64,000 bases of DNA from Streptomyces sp. HNM0574 (GCF_012726235.1 NZ_JAASAH010000004.1:124001-188000), one strand, 5' to 3'; positions 1 to 9,114 are shown, counted from the first letter of the stretch. The notes: generated from the letters alone by a model not told the origin. Translations and numbers: made by a program.

Positions 1-605
1 AGCATCACGATCAGCATCGGCGTCATCAGCCGCTTGCCGTTCTCCACCACGAACATCTTCGTGCCGTGGTACTGGTCCGTGGACGGGAAGCGGCGCTCCA
101 CCATCTTCAGGAAGCGGTTCTCCTCGTAGGCCTCGTCCTCTTCGTCCGCGCGGGCTTCCTTGATCAGCTTCCAGGCCGTCCAGATGAGGAAGGCGCCGAA
201 GATGAAGAAGACCCAGGAGAAGGTCGAGATGATCGCGGCGCCGGCGGCGATGAAGCCGGCCCGGAGCACCAGCGCGATCAGCACACCGATGAGCAGCACC
301 CGCTGCTGGTAGATCTTCGGGACCGAGAACTTCGCCATGATCAGGACGAAGACGAAGAGGTTGTCGACGCTGAGGGACTTCTCGGTGATGAAGCCCGCGA
401 AGAACTCGCCCGCGGGCTGCCCCCCGCCGAAGACGAAGAGCCCCACGCCGAACAGCGCGGCGAGCACGATCCAGACGATCGTCCACGTACCGGCTTCCTT
501 GAGGGAGACCTCGTGGGGCTTGCGGCCGCCGACGAAGAAGTCGACGGCGATGAGAAGACACAGACCGACGATGGTCAGCGCCCAGACAGTCAGCGATACA
601 TCCAT
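1..605 (-). CDS. TerC family integral membrane protein (3' end beyond window)
   Basis: This reading frame starts at ATG 603-605 and runs off the left edge, so only the first 201 residues are visible. They are a run of hydrophobic membrane segments with the family hallmark SLSVDNLFVF, which carries an acidic residue inside a membrane helix, as in TerC/Alx proteins. TerC-family proteins are membrane metal exporters, many of them for Mn2+; the older tellurite-resistance name is historical. The start is supported by CCGGAGG at 614-620, 8 nt upstream. A riboswitch-like leader precedes it and can mask this ribosome binding site. The gene faces away from uvrB's promoter and lies downstream of uvrB on the same strand, 406 bp away. 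I am confident of the family; the exported substrate is inferred from the leader. Confidence 0.93.
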   Translation of the reverse strand, partial: MDVSLTVWALTIVGLCLLIAVDFFVGGRKPHEVSLKEAGTWTIVWIVLAALFGVGLFVFGGGQPAGEFFAGFITEKSLSVDNLFVFVLIMAKFSVPKIYQQRVLLIGVLIALVLRAGFIAAGAAIISTFSWVFFIFGAFLIWTAWKLIKEARADEEDEAYEENRFLKMVERRFPSTDQYHGTKMFVVENGKRLMTPMLIVM

Positions 606-1011
606 AAAAGGATCCTCCGGCTTGCAGGCTCGCATGGCCGGAGGTCTCTTCCGCCCGCCGAGCTGTGTCGTACGGACCGACGCCCCGGGACCGGTCAGGT
701 TCGGTCCGTATTGACGGGCACGCCGCGATGGCTGGGAATACTCCCCTCCGCTCAAAGAAGGGTAAAGCACTCCCATGCATTCGTAAACTGTGCAGGTCAG
801 GGGCGGTTTTCGGGGGATCTGACGGGAGTCGGCGGCCTCGTCCGGCCGCCCGGTCCCTAGCATCCGTGACGCTCCGCGCTCAAGCGCGCGCCCCGCGTGC
901 CGCCCGGCCGGAAAGGACGCGGCGCGCGGGACCGTCGGAGTGAGGCGGGACGGCGCCGGACCCCGGCCGCGCACCGACGACTTCACGCCGGGCGGGCCGG
1001 GGACGCGCGCG
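606..1011. other. Intergenic region between uvrB stop and terC start
   Basis: These 406 bp hold the terC leader with its riboswitch candidate (639-750). A likely terC promoter should lie just beyond 750 on the minus strand, but I found no clean -35/-10 pair. The stretch 800-1011 is very GC-rich and shows no gene with credible codon use or ribosome binding site. Confidence 0.6.
639..750 (-). promoter_or_regulatory. Candidate yybP-ykoY (manganese) riboswitch in the terC leader
   Basis: Read on the minus strand, the leader opens with CGGAGG-GGAGTA (750-739) and closes with GGAAGAGA-CCTCCG (to 639). This reproduces the yybP-ykoY layout: a P1 helix flanking a GGAGUA element at one end and an A-rich GA element before the closing strand. 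A CGTCAATACGG element lies in between. That aptamer class senses Mn2+ and commonly precedes terC/alx genes. The closing strand CCTCCGG (644-638) is also perfectly complementary to the ribosome binding site CCGGAGG (620-614). So P1 formation would free the site and P1 loss would mask it, an ON switch acting on translation initiation. The motif match is by eye; a covariance-model score would settle it. Confidence 0.72.
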
Positions 1012-3183
1012 TCACTTCAGGCCGGCCTCGCGCATCTGCCGCAGCTCCTTCTTCAGCTCGCCGACCTCGTCCCGCAGCCGGGCCGCCACCTCGAACTGCA
1101 GCTCCGCCGCGGCCGCGCGCATCCGCTCGGTCAGCTCCTCGATGGTCTCGGCGAGCTCCGCGGCGGGACGGTCGGTGAGCTGCTCCTCGCCCTTCGCGGC
1201 CTTGCCCTTCTTCCCCTTGGCCTCGCTCCTGGCGGGGACGGGCGCCTTCGCGGCCTTGCCGTCCTTCGCGCCCTTGGGTGCCTGGCGGTAGCCCGTGCCC
1301 AGCAGCTCCTCGGTGTCGATGTCCTCGCGGACGATGTCGGCCACGATGTCGCCGATCTTCTTCCGCAGCGGGGTCGGGTCGATGCCGTTCGCCTCGTTGT
1401 ACGCGACCTGCTTCGCGCGGCGGCGGTTGGTCTCCTCGATGGCCTTCTCCATCGCCGGGGTGACCTTGTCCGCGTACATGTGCACCTGGCCCGAGACGTT
1501 CCGCGCCGCGCGGCCGATGGTCTGGATCAGCGAGGTGCCGGAGCGCAGGAAGCCCTCCTTGTCGGCGTCGAGGATCGCGACCAGCGACACCTCCGGCAGG
1601 TCGAGACCCTCACGCAGCAGGTTGATGCCGACGAGGACGTCGAACTCGCCGCTGCGCAGCTCCCGCAGCAGCTCCACCCGGCGCAGGGTGTCGACGTCGC
1701 TGTGCAGATAGCGGACCTGGATGCCCAGCTCCACGAAGTAGTCCGTGAGGTCCTCGGCCATCTTCTTCGTGAGGGTGGTGACGAGGACGCGCTCGTCCTT
1801 CTCGGTACGCGTACGGATCTCGTGCACCAGGTCGTCGATCTGGCCCTCGGTGGACTTGACGACGACCTCCGGGTCGACCAGGCCCGTCGGGCGGATGACC
1901 TGCTCCACGAAGCCGTCCCCGCGCGAGAGTTCGTACGCCCCGGGGGTGGCGGACAGGTAGACCGTCTGCCCGATGCGTTCGACGAACTCCTCCCACTTCA
2001 GCGGGCGGTTGTCGATCGCCGAGGGCAGCCGGAAGCCGTGGTCGACCAGCGTCCGCTTGCGCGCCGCGTCGCCCTCGTACATGGCGCCGATCTGCGGGAC
2101 CGTCTGGTGCGACTCGTCGATGACGAGGAGGAAGTCGTCGGGGAAGAAGTCCAGCAGGGTGTGCGGGGCGGTGCCCGGGTCGCGGCCGTCGATGTGCCGC
2201 GAGTAGTTCTCGATGCCGGAGCAGGTGCCGATCTGCCGCATCATCTCGATGTCGTACGTGGTGCGCATGCGCAGCCGCTGTGCCTCCAGCAGCTTGCCCT
2301 GCTTCTCCATCGTGGCGAGCTGCTCCGCCAGTTCGGCCTCGATCCCGGCGATGGCGCGCTCCATCCGCTCCGGGCCCGCGACGTAGTGCGAGGCGGGGAA
2401 GACGTACAGCTCCTCGTCCTCCGAGATGACCTCGCCGGTGAGCGGGTGGAGGGTGGAGAGCGCCTCGATCTCGTCCCCGAACATCTCGATGCGGACGGCG
2501 AGTTCCTCGTACACCGGGAAGATCTCGATGGTGTCGCCGCGGACGCGGAAGGTGCCGCGGGTGAAGGAGACGTCGTTCCGCGTGTACTGGATGTCCACGA
2601 AACGGCGGAGCAATTCGTCCCTGTCGTGCTCCTGGCCGACCTTCAACTGCACCATTCTGTCTACGTATTCCTGCGGCGTACCCAGGCCGTAGATGCAGGA
2701 GACGGACGAGACGACGACGACGTCCCGCCGGGTGAGCAGTGAGTTGGTCGCGCTGTGCCGGAGGCGTTCGACCTCCTCGTTGATGGAGGAGTCCTTCTCG
2801 ATGTAGGTGTCCGTCTGCGGGACGTACGCCTCGGGCTGGTAGTAGTCGTAATAGGAGACGAAGTACTCCACCGCGTTGTTCGGCAGGAGTTCACGGAACT
2901 CGTTCGCCAGCTGCGCGGCGAGGGTCTTGTTCGGCGCCATCACCAGCGTCGGACGCTGGAGCTTCTCGATCATCCACGCGGTGGTCGCCGACTTGCCGGT
3001 GCCCGTCGCGCCGAGCAGCACGACGTCCTTCTCGCCGCCCTTGACTCGGGTCTCCAGATCAGCGATCGCCGCCGGCTGGTCACCGCTGGGCTGGTAGGGG
3101 CTGACGACCTCGAAAGGCGCCACCTTGCGTTCGATCTCGGTATGGGGCCGCATGTCCCCCACCGTACGACTCGCCACCGACAT
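1012..3183 (-). CDS. uvrB: Excinuclease ABC subunit UvrB
   Basis: UvrB is the damage-verifying helicase of nucleotide excision repair: it is loaded by UvrA and recruits UvrC. The 723-residue product has the Walker A segment GATGTGKS, the [12 protein letters not shown] beta-hairpin region used to probe DNA, the DESH Walker B motif, helicase motif VI near the QTIGRAARN segment, and a C-terminal UVR motif ([14 protein letters not shown]) for UvrC contact. A Lys/Ala-rich linker precedes the UVR motif. Length is normal for the family. Two starts are possible: ATG 3183 or the internal ATG at 3153, which has GGTGGGGG just upstream and gives the N-terminus common in relatives. I found no clear LexA box upstream. 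Confidence 0.97.
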   Translation of the reverse strand: MSVASRTVGDMRPHTEIERKVAPFEVVSPYQPSGDQPAAIADLETRVKGGEKDVVLLGATGTGKSATTAWMIEKLQRPTLVMAPNKTLAAQLANEFRELLPNNAVEYFVSYYDYYQPEAYVPQTDTYIEKDSSINEEVERLRHSATNSLLTRRDVVVVSSVSCIYGLGTPQEYVDRMVQLKVGQEHDRDELLRRFVDIQYTRNDVSFTRGTFRVRGDTIEIFPVYEELAVRIEMFGDEIEALSTLHPLTGEVISEDEELYVFPASHYVAGPERMERAIAGIEAELAEQLATMEKQGKLLEAQRLRMRTTYDIEMMRQIGTCSGIENYSRHIDGRDPGTAPHTLLDFFPDDFLLVIDESHQTVPQIGAMYEGDAARKRTLVDHGFRLPSAIDNRPLKWEEFVERIGQTVYLSATPGAYELSRGDGFVEQVIRPTGLVDPEVVVKSTEGQIDDLVHEIRTRTEKDERVLVTTLTKKMAEDLTDYFVELGIQVRYLHSDVDTLRRVELLRELRSGEFDVLVGINLLREGLDLPEVSLVAILDADKEGFLRSGTSLIQTIGRAARNVSGQVHMYADKVTPAMEKAIEETNRRRAKQVAYNEANGIDPTPLRKKIGDIVADIVREDIDTEELLGTGYRQAPKGAKDGKAAKAPVPARSEAKGKKGKAAKGEEQLTDRPAAELAETIEELTERMRAAAAELQFEVAARLRDEVGELKKELRQMREAGLK

Positions 3184-3221
3184 CCTCGGTTGCCTCGGGT
3201 TCGGGAAACCCGCCCGGTGAC

Positions 3222-3243
3222 GTTCACGCTCCGTCCACTCGTC
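3222..3243 (+). promoter_or_regulatory. Candidate PHO box (PhoP operator) upstream of the glycerophosphodiesterase gene
   Basis: Two adjacent 11-bp units, GTTCACGCTCC (3222-3232) and GTCCACTCGTC (3233-3243), fit the Streptomyces PhoP direct-repeat layout, whose unit begins GTTCACC. They match 6 of 7 and 5 of 7 consensus positions. They lie about 75-95 bp before the start of a secreted glycerophosphodiester phosphodiesterase. The homologous S. coelicolor gene, glpQ2, is known to be PhoP-controlled. Binding here is inferred. Confidence 0.6.
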
Positions 3244-3315
3244 TTCTGCTTCTGTGTACGGCGCAACGGGAACTCTCTTCGCTGTCAGTGCTCAATCGAA
3301 CGCAAGGAGTCCCGA

Positions 3316-4203
3316 ATGTCGATGCGTCGTGCCGTAGCCACCGCTACCGGTGTGCTCCTGGGGCTGTCCTCCCTGGCCCTGACCGTCGTCCCGGCCCATG
3401 CCTCGTCGCAGCAGGAGCAGAAGTCCGACCCACCACTGACCGTCGCGCACAGAGGAGCCTCGGGCCACGCCCCCGAGAACACCCTCGCCGCGGTCCAGAA
3501 GGCCCACGAGCTCGGCATCGAGTGGGTGGAGAACGACGTACAGCGCACCAAGGACGGCGAGCTCGTCGTCGTCCACGACACGACGCTCGAGCGGACCACG
3601 GACGTCGAGGACGTCTTCCCCGACCGCGCCCCCTGGAAGATCTCCGACTTCACCGCGGCGGAGATCGGCAAGCTGGACGCGGGCAGCTGGTTCAGCGACG
3701 GCTACAAGGGCGAGAAGGTGCCCACGCTGGAGCAGTACCTGCGCAAGCTCGACGAGACCGACCAGCGGCTGCTGCTGGAGCTCAAGGGCCCCGAGCTGTA
3801 CCCGGGCATCGAGGCGGAGATCCTCGACGAGCTGAAGTCCGAGGGCTGGCTCGACGACCAGCACGTGCAGGGCAAGCTCGTCATGCAGAGCTTCAACGAG
3901 TCCTCGGTCAAGACCGTGCACGGCCTCGCGCCCGCGGTGAAGACCGGCTTCCTGGGCAACCCGCCGGTCAGCGAGCTGAAGAACTACGCGCGCTTCAGCG
4001 ACCAGATCAACCCCCGGTACACCACGGTGACCAAGGACTACATCGACGCGATCCACAAGCTGAAGGGCCCGCACGACAAGCCGCTGGAGGCCTACACCTG
4101 GACGGTCAACGACGCCTCCACGGCCCGCAAGGTCGCCGACGCCGGGGTCGACGGCATCATCTCCAACTACCCGGACGTGGTCCGGGACGAGACGGGCGGC
4201 TGA
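3316..4203 (+). CDS. glpQ2: Secreted glycerophosphodiester phosphodiesterase (GlpQ2-like)
   Basis: This enzyme hydrolyses glycerophosphodiesters from teichoic acids or phospholipids to sn-glycerol 3-phosphate and an alcohol, scavenging phosphate outside the cell. The 295-residue product has a Sec signal peptide (MSMRRAVATATGVLLGL, cleavage near AHA-SS, residue about 30). The GDPD TIM-barrel follows: the HRGAS..APENT active-site segment, the E-x-D metal ligands in EWVENDVQ, VHD, ELK and a C-terminal VDGIISNYP. The start is fixed by AAGGAG at 3304-3309, 6 nt before ATG. It is divergent from uvrB, and the intergenic region carries a PHO-box-like repeat, consistent with phosphate control. Confidence 0.95.
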   Translation: MSMRRAVATATGVLLGLSSLALTVVPAHASSQQEQKSDPPLTVAHRGASGHAPENTLAAVQKAHELGIEWVENDVQRTKDGELVVVHDTTLERTTDVEDVFPDRAPWKISDFTAAEIGKLDAGSWFSDGYKGEKVPTLEQYLRKLDETDQRLLLELKGPELYPGIEAEILDELKSEGWLDDQHVQGKLVMQSFNESSVKTVHGLAPAVKTGFLGNPPVSELKNYARFSDQINPRYTTVTKDYIDAIHKLKGPHDKPLEAYTWTVNDASTARKVADAGVDGIISNYPDVVRDETGG

Positions 4204-4280
4204 CCGGCGCGCTCCCCGGCCGCGGGCGACGGCCGGGCGGGCGACGGTGGCCGTGGCTCCGCGATGTCCGTCGCGGGGCC

Positions 4281-4286
4281 TAGGCT
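4281..4286 (+). promoter_or_regulatory. -10 box of a probable leaderless promoter
   Basis: TAGGCT ends 6 nt before the ATG of the methyltransferase gene at 4293, so transcription would start at or next to the start codon. No ribosome binding site is visible, which fits a leaderless mRNA. No clear -35 element is seen. Confidence 0.45.
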
Positions 4287-4292
4287 GCCCGT

Positions 4293-4910
4293 ATGACTGA
4301 CGCGACAGCCGGAGAGCACACCGGCACAGCGGCGCCGCGCACCGCCGCCTGGACGGTGGTGCGGGCGCCGATCGGCCCCCTGCTGATCGCGGCGACCCAC
4401 GAGGGCCTGGTCAACGTCGTCTTCCACGCGGACGCGCGGGCGACGGACCGGGCCCTTGACCGGCTGCGGGACGTGCTGGGCCAGCCGCCCGTGCGGGCCG
4501 AGGGCACCCCGGGCGGCACCCTCACCGCGGACGCCGCGTTCGCCGCCGAGCCCGCGCTCACCGAGGCGGCGGCGCAGCTCACGGCGTACTTCCGGGGCGG
4601 GCTGCGGCACTTCGACGTCGCGCTCGACTGGTCGCTGACCGGCGGCTTCCACGAGCGGGTGCTGCGCACCCTGCACACCACCGTCCCGTTCGGCACCACC
4701 GTCGGGTACCAGACCCTCGCCGACCGGGTCGGCGAGCCGGGCGCCGCGCGTGCCGTCGGGGCCGCGATGGGCGCGAACCCGCTGCCGGTGGTCGTCCCCT
4801 GCCACCGCGTGGTGGCGAGCGACGGCGGGATCGGCGGGTTCGGGGGCGGCACGGAGACCAAGCGGGAGCTGCTCGCGCTCGAAGGGCTGCTGCCGGAACC
4901 GCTGTTCTGA
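4293..4910 (+). CDS. Methylated-DNA--[protein]-cysteine S-methyltransferase
   Basis: This suicide repair enzyme transfers the alkyl group from O6-alkylguanine to its own cysteine. The 205-residue protein has an N-terminal ribonuclease-like domain and the C-terminal DNA-binding/active domain with the diagnostic PCHRV motif (acceptor Cys), a YQTLA recognition segment and GANPLPVVVPCHR. Length is slightly above the E. coli Ogt value because of an Ala/Gly-rich insert around residues 65-95. It probably has a leaderless transcript (TAGGCT 6 nt upstream). It lies 70 bp before an MFS gene on the same strand. Confidence 0.95.
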   Translation: MTDATAGEHTGTAAPRTAAWTVVRAPIGPLLIAATHEGLVNVVFHADARATDRALDRLRDVLGQPPVRAEGTPGGTLTADAAFAAEPALTEAAAQLTAYFRGGLRHFDVALDWSLTGGFHERVLRTLHTTVPFGTTVGYQTLADRVGEPGAARAVGAAMGANPLPVVVPCHRVVASDGGIGGFGGGTETKRELLALEGLLPEPLF

Positions 4911-4980
4911 ACCGTGCGGCGCCGGGCGGCTGTTCCCGGCGCTGTTCTGCGCCCCGGTGCCACCTGGCAGACTGCCGCGC

Positions 4981-6450
4981 GTGAGTGACACGAATGAAGG
5001 CGCGAACACTCCTGACACCTCCGGCATACGGACCGCCTCCGGTCCAGGACCGGAGGCGGAACCCCCACCGGAACCGGGGGTCGACCTTCCGGCGCTGCGC
5101 CGCCGGGTCAACGCGGCGCTGGTCATCAGCCAGGTGCTCGGCGGTCTGGGCGTCGCGACGGGCGTCGCGCTCGCGGCGGTGCTGGCGCAGGAGATCAGCG
5201 GTTCGGAGGCGCTCGCCGGGCTCGCCTCCACCTCGGCCGTCGTCGGCACGGCGCTGTTCTCCCTCCCGCTGGCCACGCTGATGGCGGCCCGCGGACGCCG
5301 CCCCGGGCTGACGCTCGCCTACCTGCTCGGCGCCGCGGGCGGCGCCGTCGTCGTGCTCGCCGCGCTGCTGCGGAACTTCCCGCTGCTGCTCGTCGGCATG
5401 ACCGCGTTCGGCGCCGGTACGTCGGCCAACCTGCAGGCCCGGTTCGTCGCCGCCGACCTGGCCCCGCCGCAGAAGCGGGCCGGGGCCATCTCGACGGTCG
5501 TGTGGGCGACCACCGTCGGTGCCGTCCTCGGCCCGAACATCGCGGCTCCGGCGGGCCGCGGCGTCGCCGGGCTCGGGATACCGGAGGCCGCCGGTCCGTT
5601 CGTCTGGAGCACCGGGGTCTTCCTGCTGGCGGCCGTCGTCGTGCACCTCCTGCTGCGTCCCGACCCGCTCCTGACGGCCCGGGCCCTGGCGGCGCGCGAA
5701 ACGGGCGCGGACGGCGAGCGCGGCCGAAGCGGAACCGGTACCGGAACGGCGTCGCCGGACGTCCGCGAGGGCTCCCCGGAGGGCCGAACGGGTGGATTCC
5801 GCAAGAAATTCAGGCGACGCGGACGGGCGGACCGGGGCGGCGGCGCGGAGCGCTCGCTGCGCGCCGGACTGGCCGCCGTCGCCGCCTCGGCCGAGGCCAG
5901 GCTGGCGCTCGTCACCATCACCGTCGCGCACACCGCGATGACCTCGGTGATGGTCATGACCCCCGTCGACCTGGGCCACCACGGCGCCGGGATACAGCTG
6001 ATCGGACTGGTCATCAGCGGCCACATCGCGGGCATGTACGCCCTCTCCCCCGTGATGGGCCGGCTCGCGGACCGGCTCGGCCGCGACAAGGTCATCCTCC
6101 TCGCCGTGCTGCTGCTCGGGGCCGCCGCGCTGCTCGCCGGCACCGCCGACGGCAGCCACCCGCGGACCGCGGCGGGGCTGGTGCTGCTCGGGCTCGGCTG
6201 GTCGGCCGGGCTGGTCTCGGGCTCCGCGCTGCTCACCGACTCCGTCCCGCAGGAGGCACGGGCCGCGGTGCAGGGGCTCTCCGACCTGGTGATGAACGCG
6301 TCCGCCGCGCTGGGCGGCGCCCTCGCGGGCCTCATCGTCTCCCAGGCGGGCTACGGCTGGCTCAACGCCGGTGCCGCCGCGCTCCTCGTCCCCGTCGTGG
6401 TCCTCCTCCTCGGCGCCCGGCGCGCGCCGGAGGCCGAGGGCGCCAACTGA
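4981..6450 (+). CDS. MFS transporter
   Basis: A 489-residue major facilitator with roughly twelve hydrophobic segments in two halves. The halves are joined by a long charged cytoplasmic loop (about residues 245-300, rich in Arg, Gly and Glu). The first loop contains the RGRRPG remnant of the MFS signature between helices 2 and 3, and the second half has GRLADRLGRD. Start GTG 4981 is chosen because coding character begins there; upstream sequence in this frame reads through the methyltransferase gene. The substrate cannot be deduced. A strong bidirectional hairpin follows the stop, separating it from the convergent PIG-L gene. Confidence 0.88.
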   Translation: MSDTNEGANTPDTSGIRTASGPGPEAEPPPEPGVDLPALRRRVNAALVISQVLGGLGVATGVALAAVLAQEISGSEALAGLASTSAVVGTALFSLPLATLMAARGRRPGLTLAYLLGAAGGAVVVLAALLRNFPLLLVGMTAFGAGTSANLQARFVAADLAPPQKRAGAISTVVWATTVGAVLGPNIAAPAGRGVAGLGIPEAAGPFVWSTGVFLLAAVVVHLLLRPDPLLTARALAARETGADGERGRSGTGTGTASPDVREGSPEGRTGGFRKKFRRRGRADRGGGAERSLRAGLAAVAASAEARLALVTITVAHTAMTSVMVMTPVDLGHHGAGIQLIGLVISGHIAGMYALSPVMGRLADRLGRDKVILLAVLLLGAAALLAGTADGSHPRTAAGLVLLGLGWSAGLVSGSALLTDSVPQEARAAVQGLSDLVMNASAALGGALAGLIVSQAGYGWLNAGAAALLVPVVVLLLGARRAPEAEGAN

Positions 6451-6451
6451 G

Positions 6452-6493
6452 GCCGCGCGCCCGCCCGTTCACGTGGACGGGCGGGCGCGCGGC
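6452..6493. terminator. Bidirectional terminator hairpin
   Basis: A perfect 17-bp inverted repeat (6452-6468 with 6477-6493) and an 8-nt loop sit between the convergent MFS and PIG-L genes. There is no U-tract, as is usual in Streptomyces. Confidence 0.8.
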
Positions 6494-6511
6494 GCGTCGG
6501 GGCAGTCCCGG

Positions 6512-7294
6512 TCAGCGCGGGAAGAGCTGGAAGAAGACGCAGCGGCGTCCGTCGAAGCGGGCCGCCCGCATCTCCACGCCCTGGTGCACGACGGAACGCG
6601 CGTACGCGGCGGGGGGCTCGTCGGTCAGGCCGGTGATGTACGCGTGGTGCGCGGAGAGCGAGGCGACCGCCGCTTCGACGGCGGCGTCCTCGACGTGCAC
6701 CGCGTGCGTGGGCGCGTCCGTACCCGCGACGGCGACCCAGCGCACGCCGCCCCACGGTTCGGCTCCGTCGTCCGTCAACTGCTCGGGAAAGATCCACCTG
6801 TTGCCCGCGTCGCCCACGGCGTCGAGCACGGCCCTGCCGACCGCGCGGTGGTCCGGCGTGTTCCAGCCGAGGCCGCCCCAGGTGTCCATGTGGTTGATGG
6901 TGACGACGAGTTCGGGCCGGCGTGCGCGCAGCACCGCCGTGATGTCGCGGCGCAGCGGCACGCCCTCCTCGATCACGCCGTCGCGGTGGTCGAGGAACTC
7001 CACCTCGTGCACGCCCACGGCGCGGGCCGAGGCGTACTGCTCGGCCTCGCGCACCCGCGCGCACTCGGCCGGCGGCAGCGCGTCGATCCCCGCCTCACCG
7101 CGCGAGGCGATCAGGTACGTGACCTCCTTGCCGGCGGCGGTCCACGCGGCAACGGCCGCCGCGGCGCCGTACTCCAGGTCGTCCGGGTGCGCGACGACGG
7201 CCAGCGCCCGTTGCCAGTCGTCGGGCATCGGGTCCAGCAGGGCGCCCGCCTCCGTCGCCCCCGTCTGCTGCGCGTCCGTGCTCGCGTCCGTCAT
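6512..7294 (-). CDS. PIG-L family deacetylase
   Basis: Members of this LmbE/PIG-L family are zinc-dependent N-deacetylases or amidases, such as MshB and Mca of mycothiol metabolism, acting on GlcNAc-type substrates. The 260-residue protein shows the family zinc motif AHPDD (residues 35-39), INHMDTWGG and a TPDHRAVG segment supplying further His/Asp ligands. It is shorter than MshB and Mca and lacks their specific extensions, so the substrate is open. It is convergent with the MFS gene and runs divergently from nothing close; the 155 bp upstream contain no gene. Confidence 0.85.
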   Translation of the reverse strand: MTDASTDAQQTGATEAGALLDPMPDDWQRALAVVAHPDDLEYGAAAAVAAWTAAGKEVTYLIASRGEAGIDALPPAECARVREAEQYASARAVGVHEVEFLDHRDGVIEEGVPLRRDITAVLRARRPELVVTINHMDTWGGLGWNTPDHRAVGRAVLDAVGDAGNRWIFPEQLTDDGAEPWGGVRWVAVAGTDAPTHAVHVEDAAVEAAVASLSAHHAYITGLTDEPPAAYARSVVHQGVEMRAARFDGRRCVFFQLFPR

Positions 7295-7449
7295 GGAACC
7301 ACCCGTTCAACTCGGCTTCTGCTCCGGAGCGTTCCGCGCCAGCTTCTCACCGGGCCCGCCCGGCCGCCCCGCCACTCCACGCCGGTGTCCCGGGCCTCAC
7401 CTGGCCGGGGGCCCGGGGGCGGGTCCTGACGGGGGCGGCCGTTGCCCGG

Positions 7450-7935
7450 TCAGCCGGTGACGCCGGTACCCGCCTGCCAGCCGTAGATCTGCTGGAGCCG
7501 GTGGACCACCCGGTTGAACCTGGCCCGGTCCAGCGCGCACGCCTCCCGCCGCATGCCGTCCGGATGGACGCGCAGCACCCTTCCGGTTCCGGCCCAGGAG
7601 TCGCGGCCGCTGCGGTCCCAGGGGCCCGAGCCGAGCGGCAGCCAGCCCTCCTCGCCGTCCCGGTCGCGGGAGCTCAACTGCACGGCGAGGAAGGTCTCCT
7701 GCGCCTCCCGGGCGACGACCAGTACGGGACGGTCCTTGCCCCGGCCGTCGTCCTCCTCGTACGGCACCCAGGTCCACACGATCTCGCCCGGGTCGGGCTC
7801 CCCGTCCGGGTCGGGCGCGTACGTCGTCCGGACACGGCCCACGCCGCCGGGTTCCACTTCGACGGTCGCCGAGGTTCCGCTCTGGCCGGGCAGCAGCGGC
7901 GCTGCGGCCTCTGGATGATCTTGCGCGTCACTCAT
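7450..7935 (-). CDS. PemK/MazF-like protein
   Basis: The 161-residue protein has a core resembling the PemK/MazF toxin beta-barrel: GEIVWTWVPYEED, then KDRPVLVVA, a segment ending in QLSSRD, and a C-terminal helix with RVVHRLQQIYGW. Toxins of this fold are ribosome-independent mRNA interferases. Here the protein is longer than the usual 110 residues. It has an acidic N-terminal tail, and no small antitoxin frame lies next to it: the upstream 246 bp and the neighbours are unrelated. It may be a solitary housekeeping member of the fold and not an active toxin. Start ATG 7933-7935 is the first in-frame ATG before the conserved part. Confidence 0.7.
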   Translation of the reverse strand: MSDAQDHPEAAAPLLPGQSGTSATVEVEPGGVGRVRTTYAPDPDGEPDPGEIVWTWVPYEEDDGRGKDRPVLVVAREAQETFLAVQLSSRDRDGEEGWLPLGSGPWDRSGRDSWAGTGRVLRVHPDGMRREACALDRARFNRVVHRLQQIYGWQAGTGVTG

Positions 7936-8181
7936 GTGGGGCAACCTATCGCCGCCGGCCCCCGGAACCGGAAACCCCCGTCGGCCCCTCCCACCCGGAG
8001 AGCACCGCGAACGCTCCGGAACACCGACGCCCGCCCGGCGCCACCCGGAGGCGGCGTGCGCGGGGGACGGCCACCCGGACGGCCGCCCAGCCGTATCGCC
8101 GTACCGCCGCACCCCGTACAGAGAGAACACGGACGAGGCACACGGACCGACGACCGACCGAGACCGAGGGAAGGCACCGCC

Positions 8182-9087
8182 ATGCCACAGAGCCGGCCGG
8201 ACACCCGGCGCTCCCCGCACGCCGAGCGCACCCCCGACGACCGCACGCCCGACCGCCGCACCGAGCCGGTTCCGGGCCCCGTCCCGCGGGCCGAGGGCCC
8301 GTCGCGGAAGGCCCCCTCGGTCCGCAACCGTTCCGCGCTCACCCACCGGGTCCGCTACGCGCTGCGGCACCCCGGGCGGGTCCTCCCCCACCTGCGCCGG
8401 CTCGTCCGGGACTGGAAGCTGCGGCGGGCCACCGGCGGCGACCACGTCGCGTACTACCGCGCCGTGATGCGCTCGGACACGGCGCGGAACCCCAACGCGG
8501 CGGTGGGCACGCCCAGCGAGGAACGCTGGAACGCGCTGGGCGAGATGCAGTTCACCTACCTGCGCTCGCACGGGCTGCTGCCGTCCCACCGGCTGCTGGA
8601 GATCGGCTGCGGCAACCTGCGCGCCGGGCGGCACTTCATCGACCACCTCGACACGGGCCACTACTACGGCATCGACATCTCCCCCGACATCCTCCTCGCG
8701 GCGCAGCGGACGCTGACCGAACACGCGCTCCAGGCGAAGCTGCCGCACCTCACCCTCGTCGGCGACCTCCGCCTCGCGCACCTCCCGGACCACGCCTTCG
8801 ACGTCGTCCACGCGCACAGCGTCTTCTCGCACTCGCCGCTGCACGTGATCGACGAGTGCTTCCGGCACGTCGCCCGCGTCATGGCGCCCGGCGGCTTCTT
8901 CGACTTCACCTACAACCGGACCGACGGGCCCGAACACCACGTCCTGCACGAGGACTTCTACTACCGGCCGTCGACGCTGATCCGGCTCGCCGAGTCCCGG
9001 GGGCTCTCCGCGCGGCTCATGGACGACTGGGACGCGCTGCCGCACAAGCAGTCCAAGATCCGCATCACGGTCCCGGAGTCCTCCTGA
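8182..9087 (+). CDS. Class I SAM-dependent methyltransferase
   Basis: A 301-residue protein. The first 80 residues are Pro/Arg-rich and probably disordered. The Rossmann methyltransferase core follows, with motif I LLEIGCGNLRAG (about residue 137), the acidic GIDISPD segment and a post-motif FDVVHAHSVFSH. The C-terminal part, GGFFDFTYNRTDGPEHH, is similar to methyltransferases associated with sugar or sulfotransferase clusters, but I cannot name the substrate. AAGG sits 7-10 nt before ATG 8182. It is convergent with the following secreted dehydratase-like gene, with only 27 bp between the stops. Confidence 0.82.
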   Translation: MPQSRPDTRRSPHAERTPDDRTPDRRTEPVPGPVPRAEGPSRKAPSVRNRSALTHRVRYALRHPGRVLPHLRRLVRDWKLRRATGGDHVAYYRAVMRSDTARNPNAAVGTPSEERWNALGEMQFTYLRSHGLLPSHRLLEIGCGNLRAGRHFIDHLDTGHYYGIDISPDILLAAQRTLTEHALQAKLPHLTLVGDLRLAHLPDHAFDVVHAHSVFSHSPLHVIDECFRHVARVMAPGGFFDFTYNRTDGPEHHVLHEDFYYRPSTLIRLAESRGLSARLMDDWDALPHKQSKIRITVPESS

Positions 9088-9114
9088 GCACGCCCGCCCC
9101 CGGGCGGTGCGTGG

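Noticed and set aside
3184-3315. A LexA (SOS) box upstream of uvrB
   Set aside because: No GAAC-N4-GTTC-type palindrome could be found in the divergent region.
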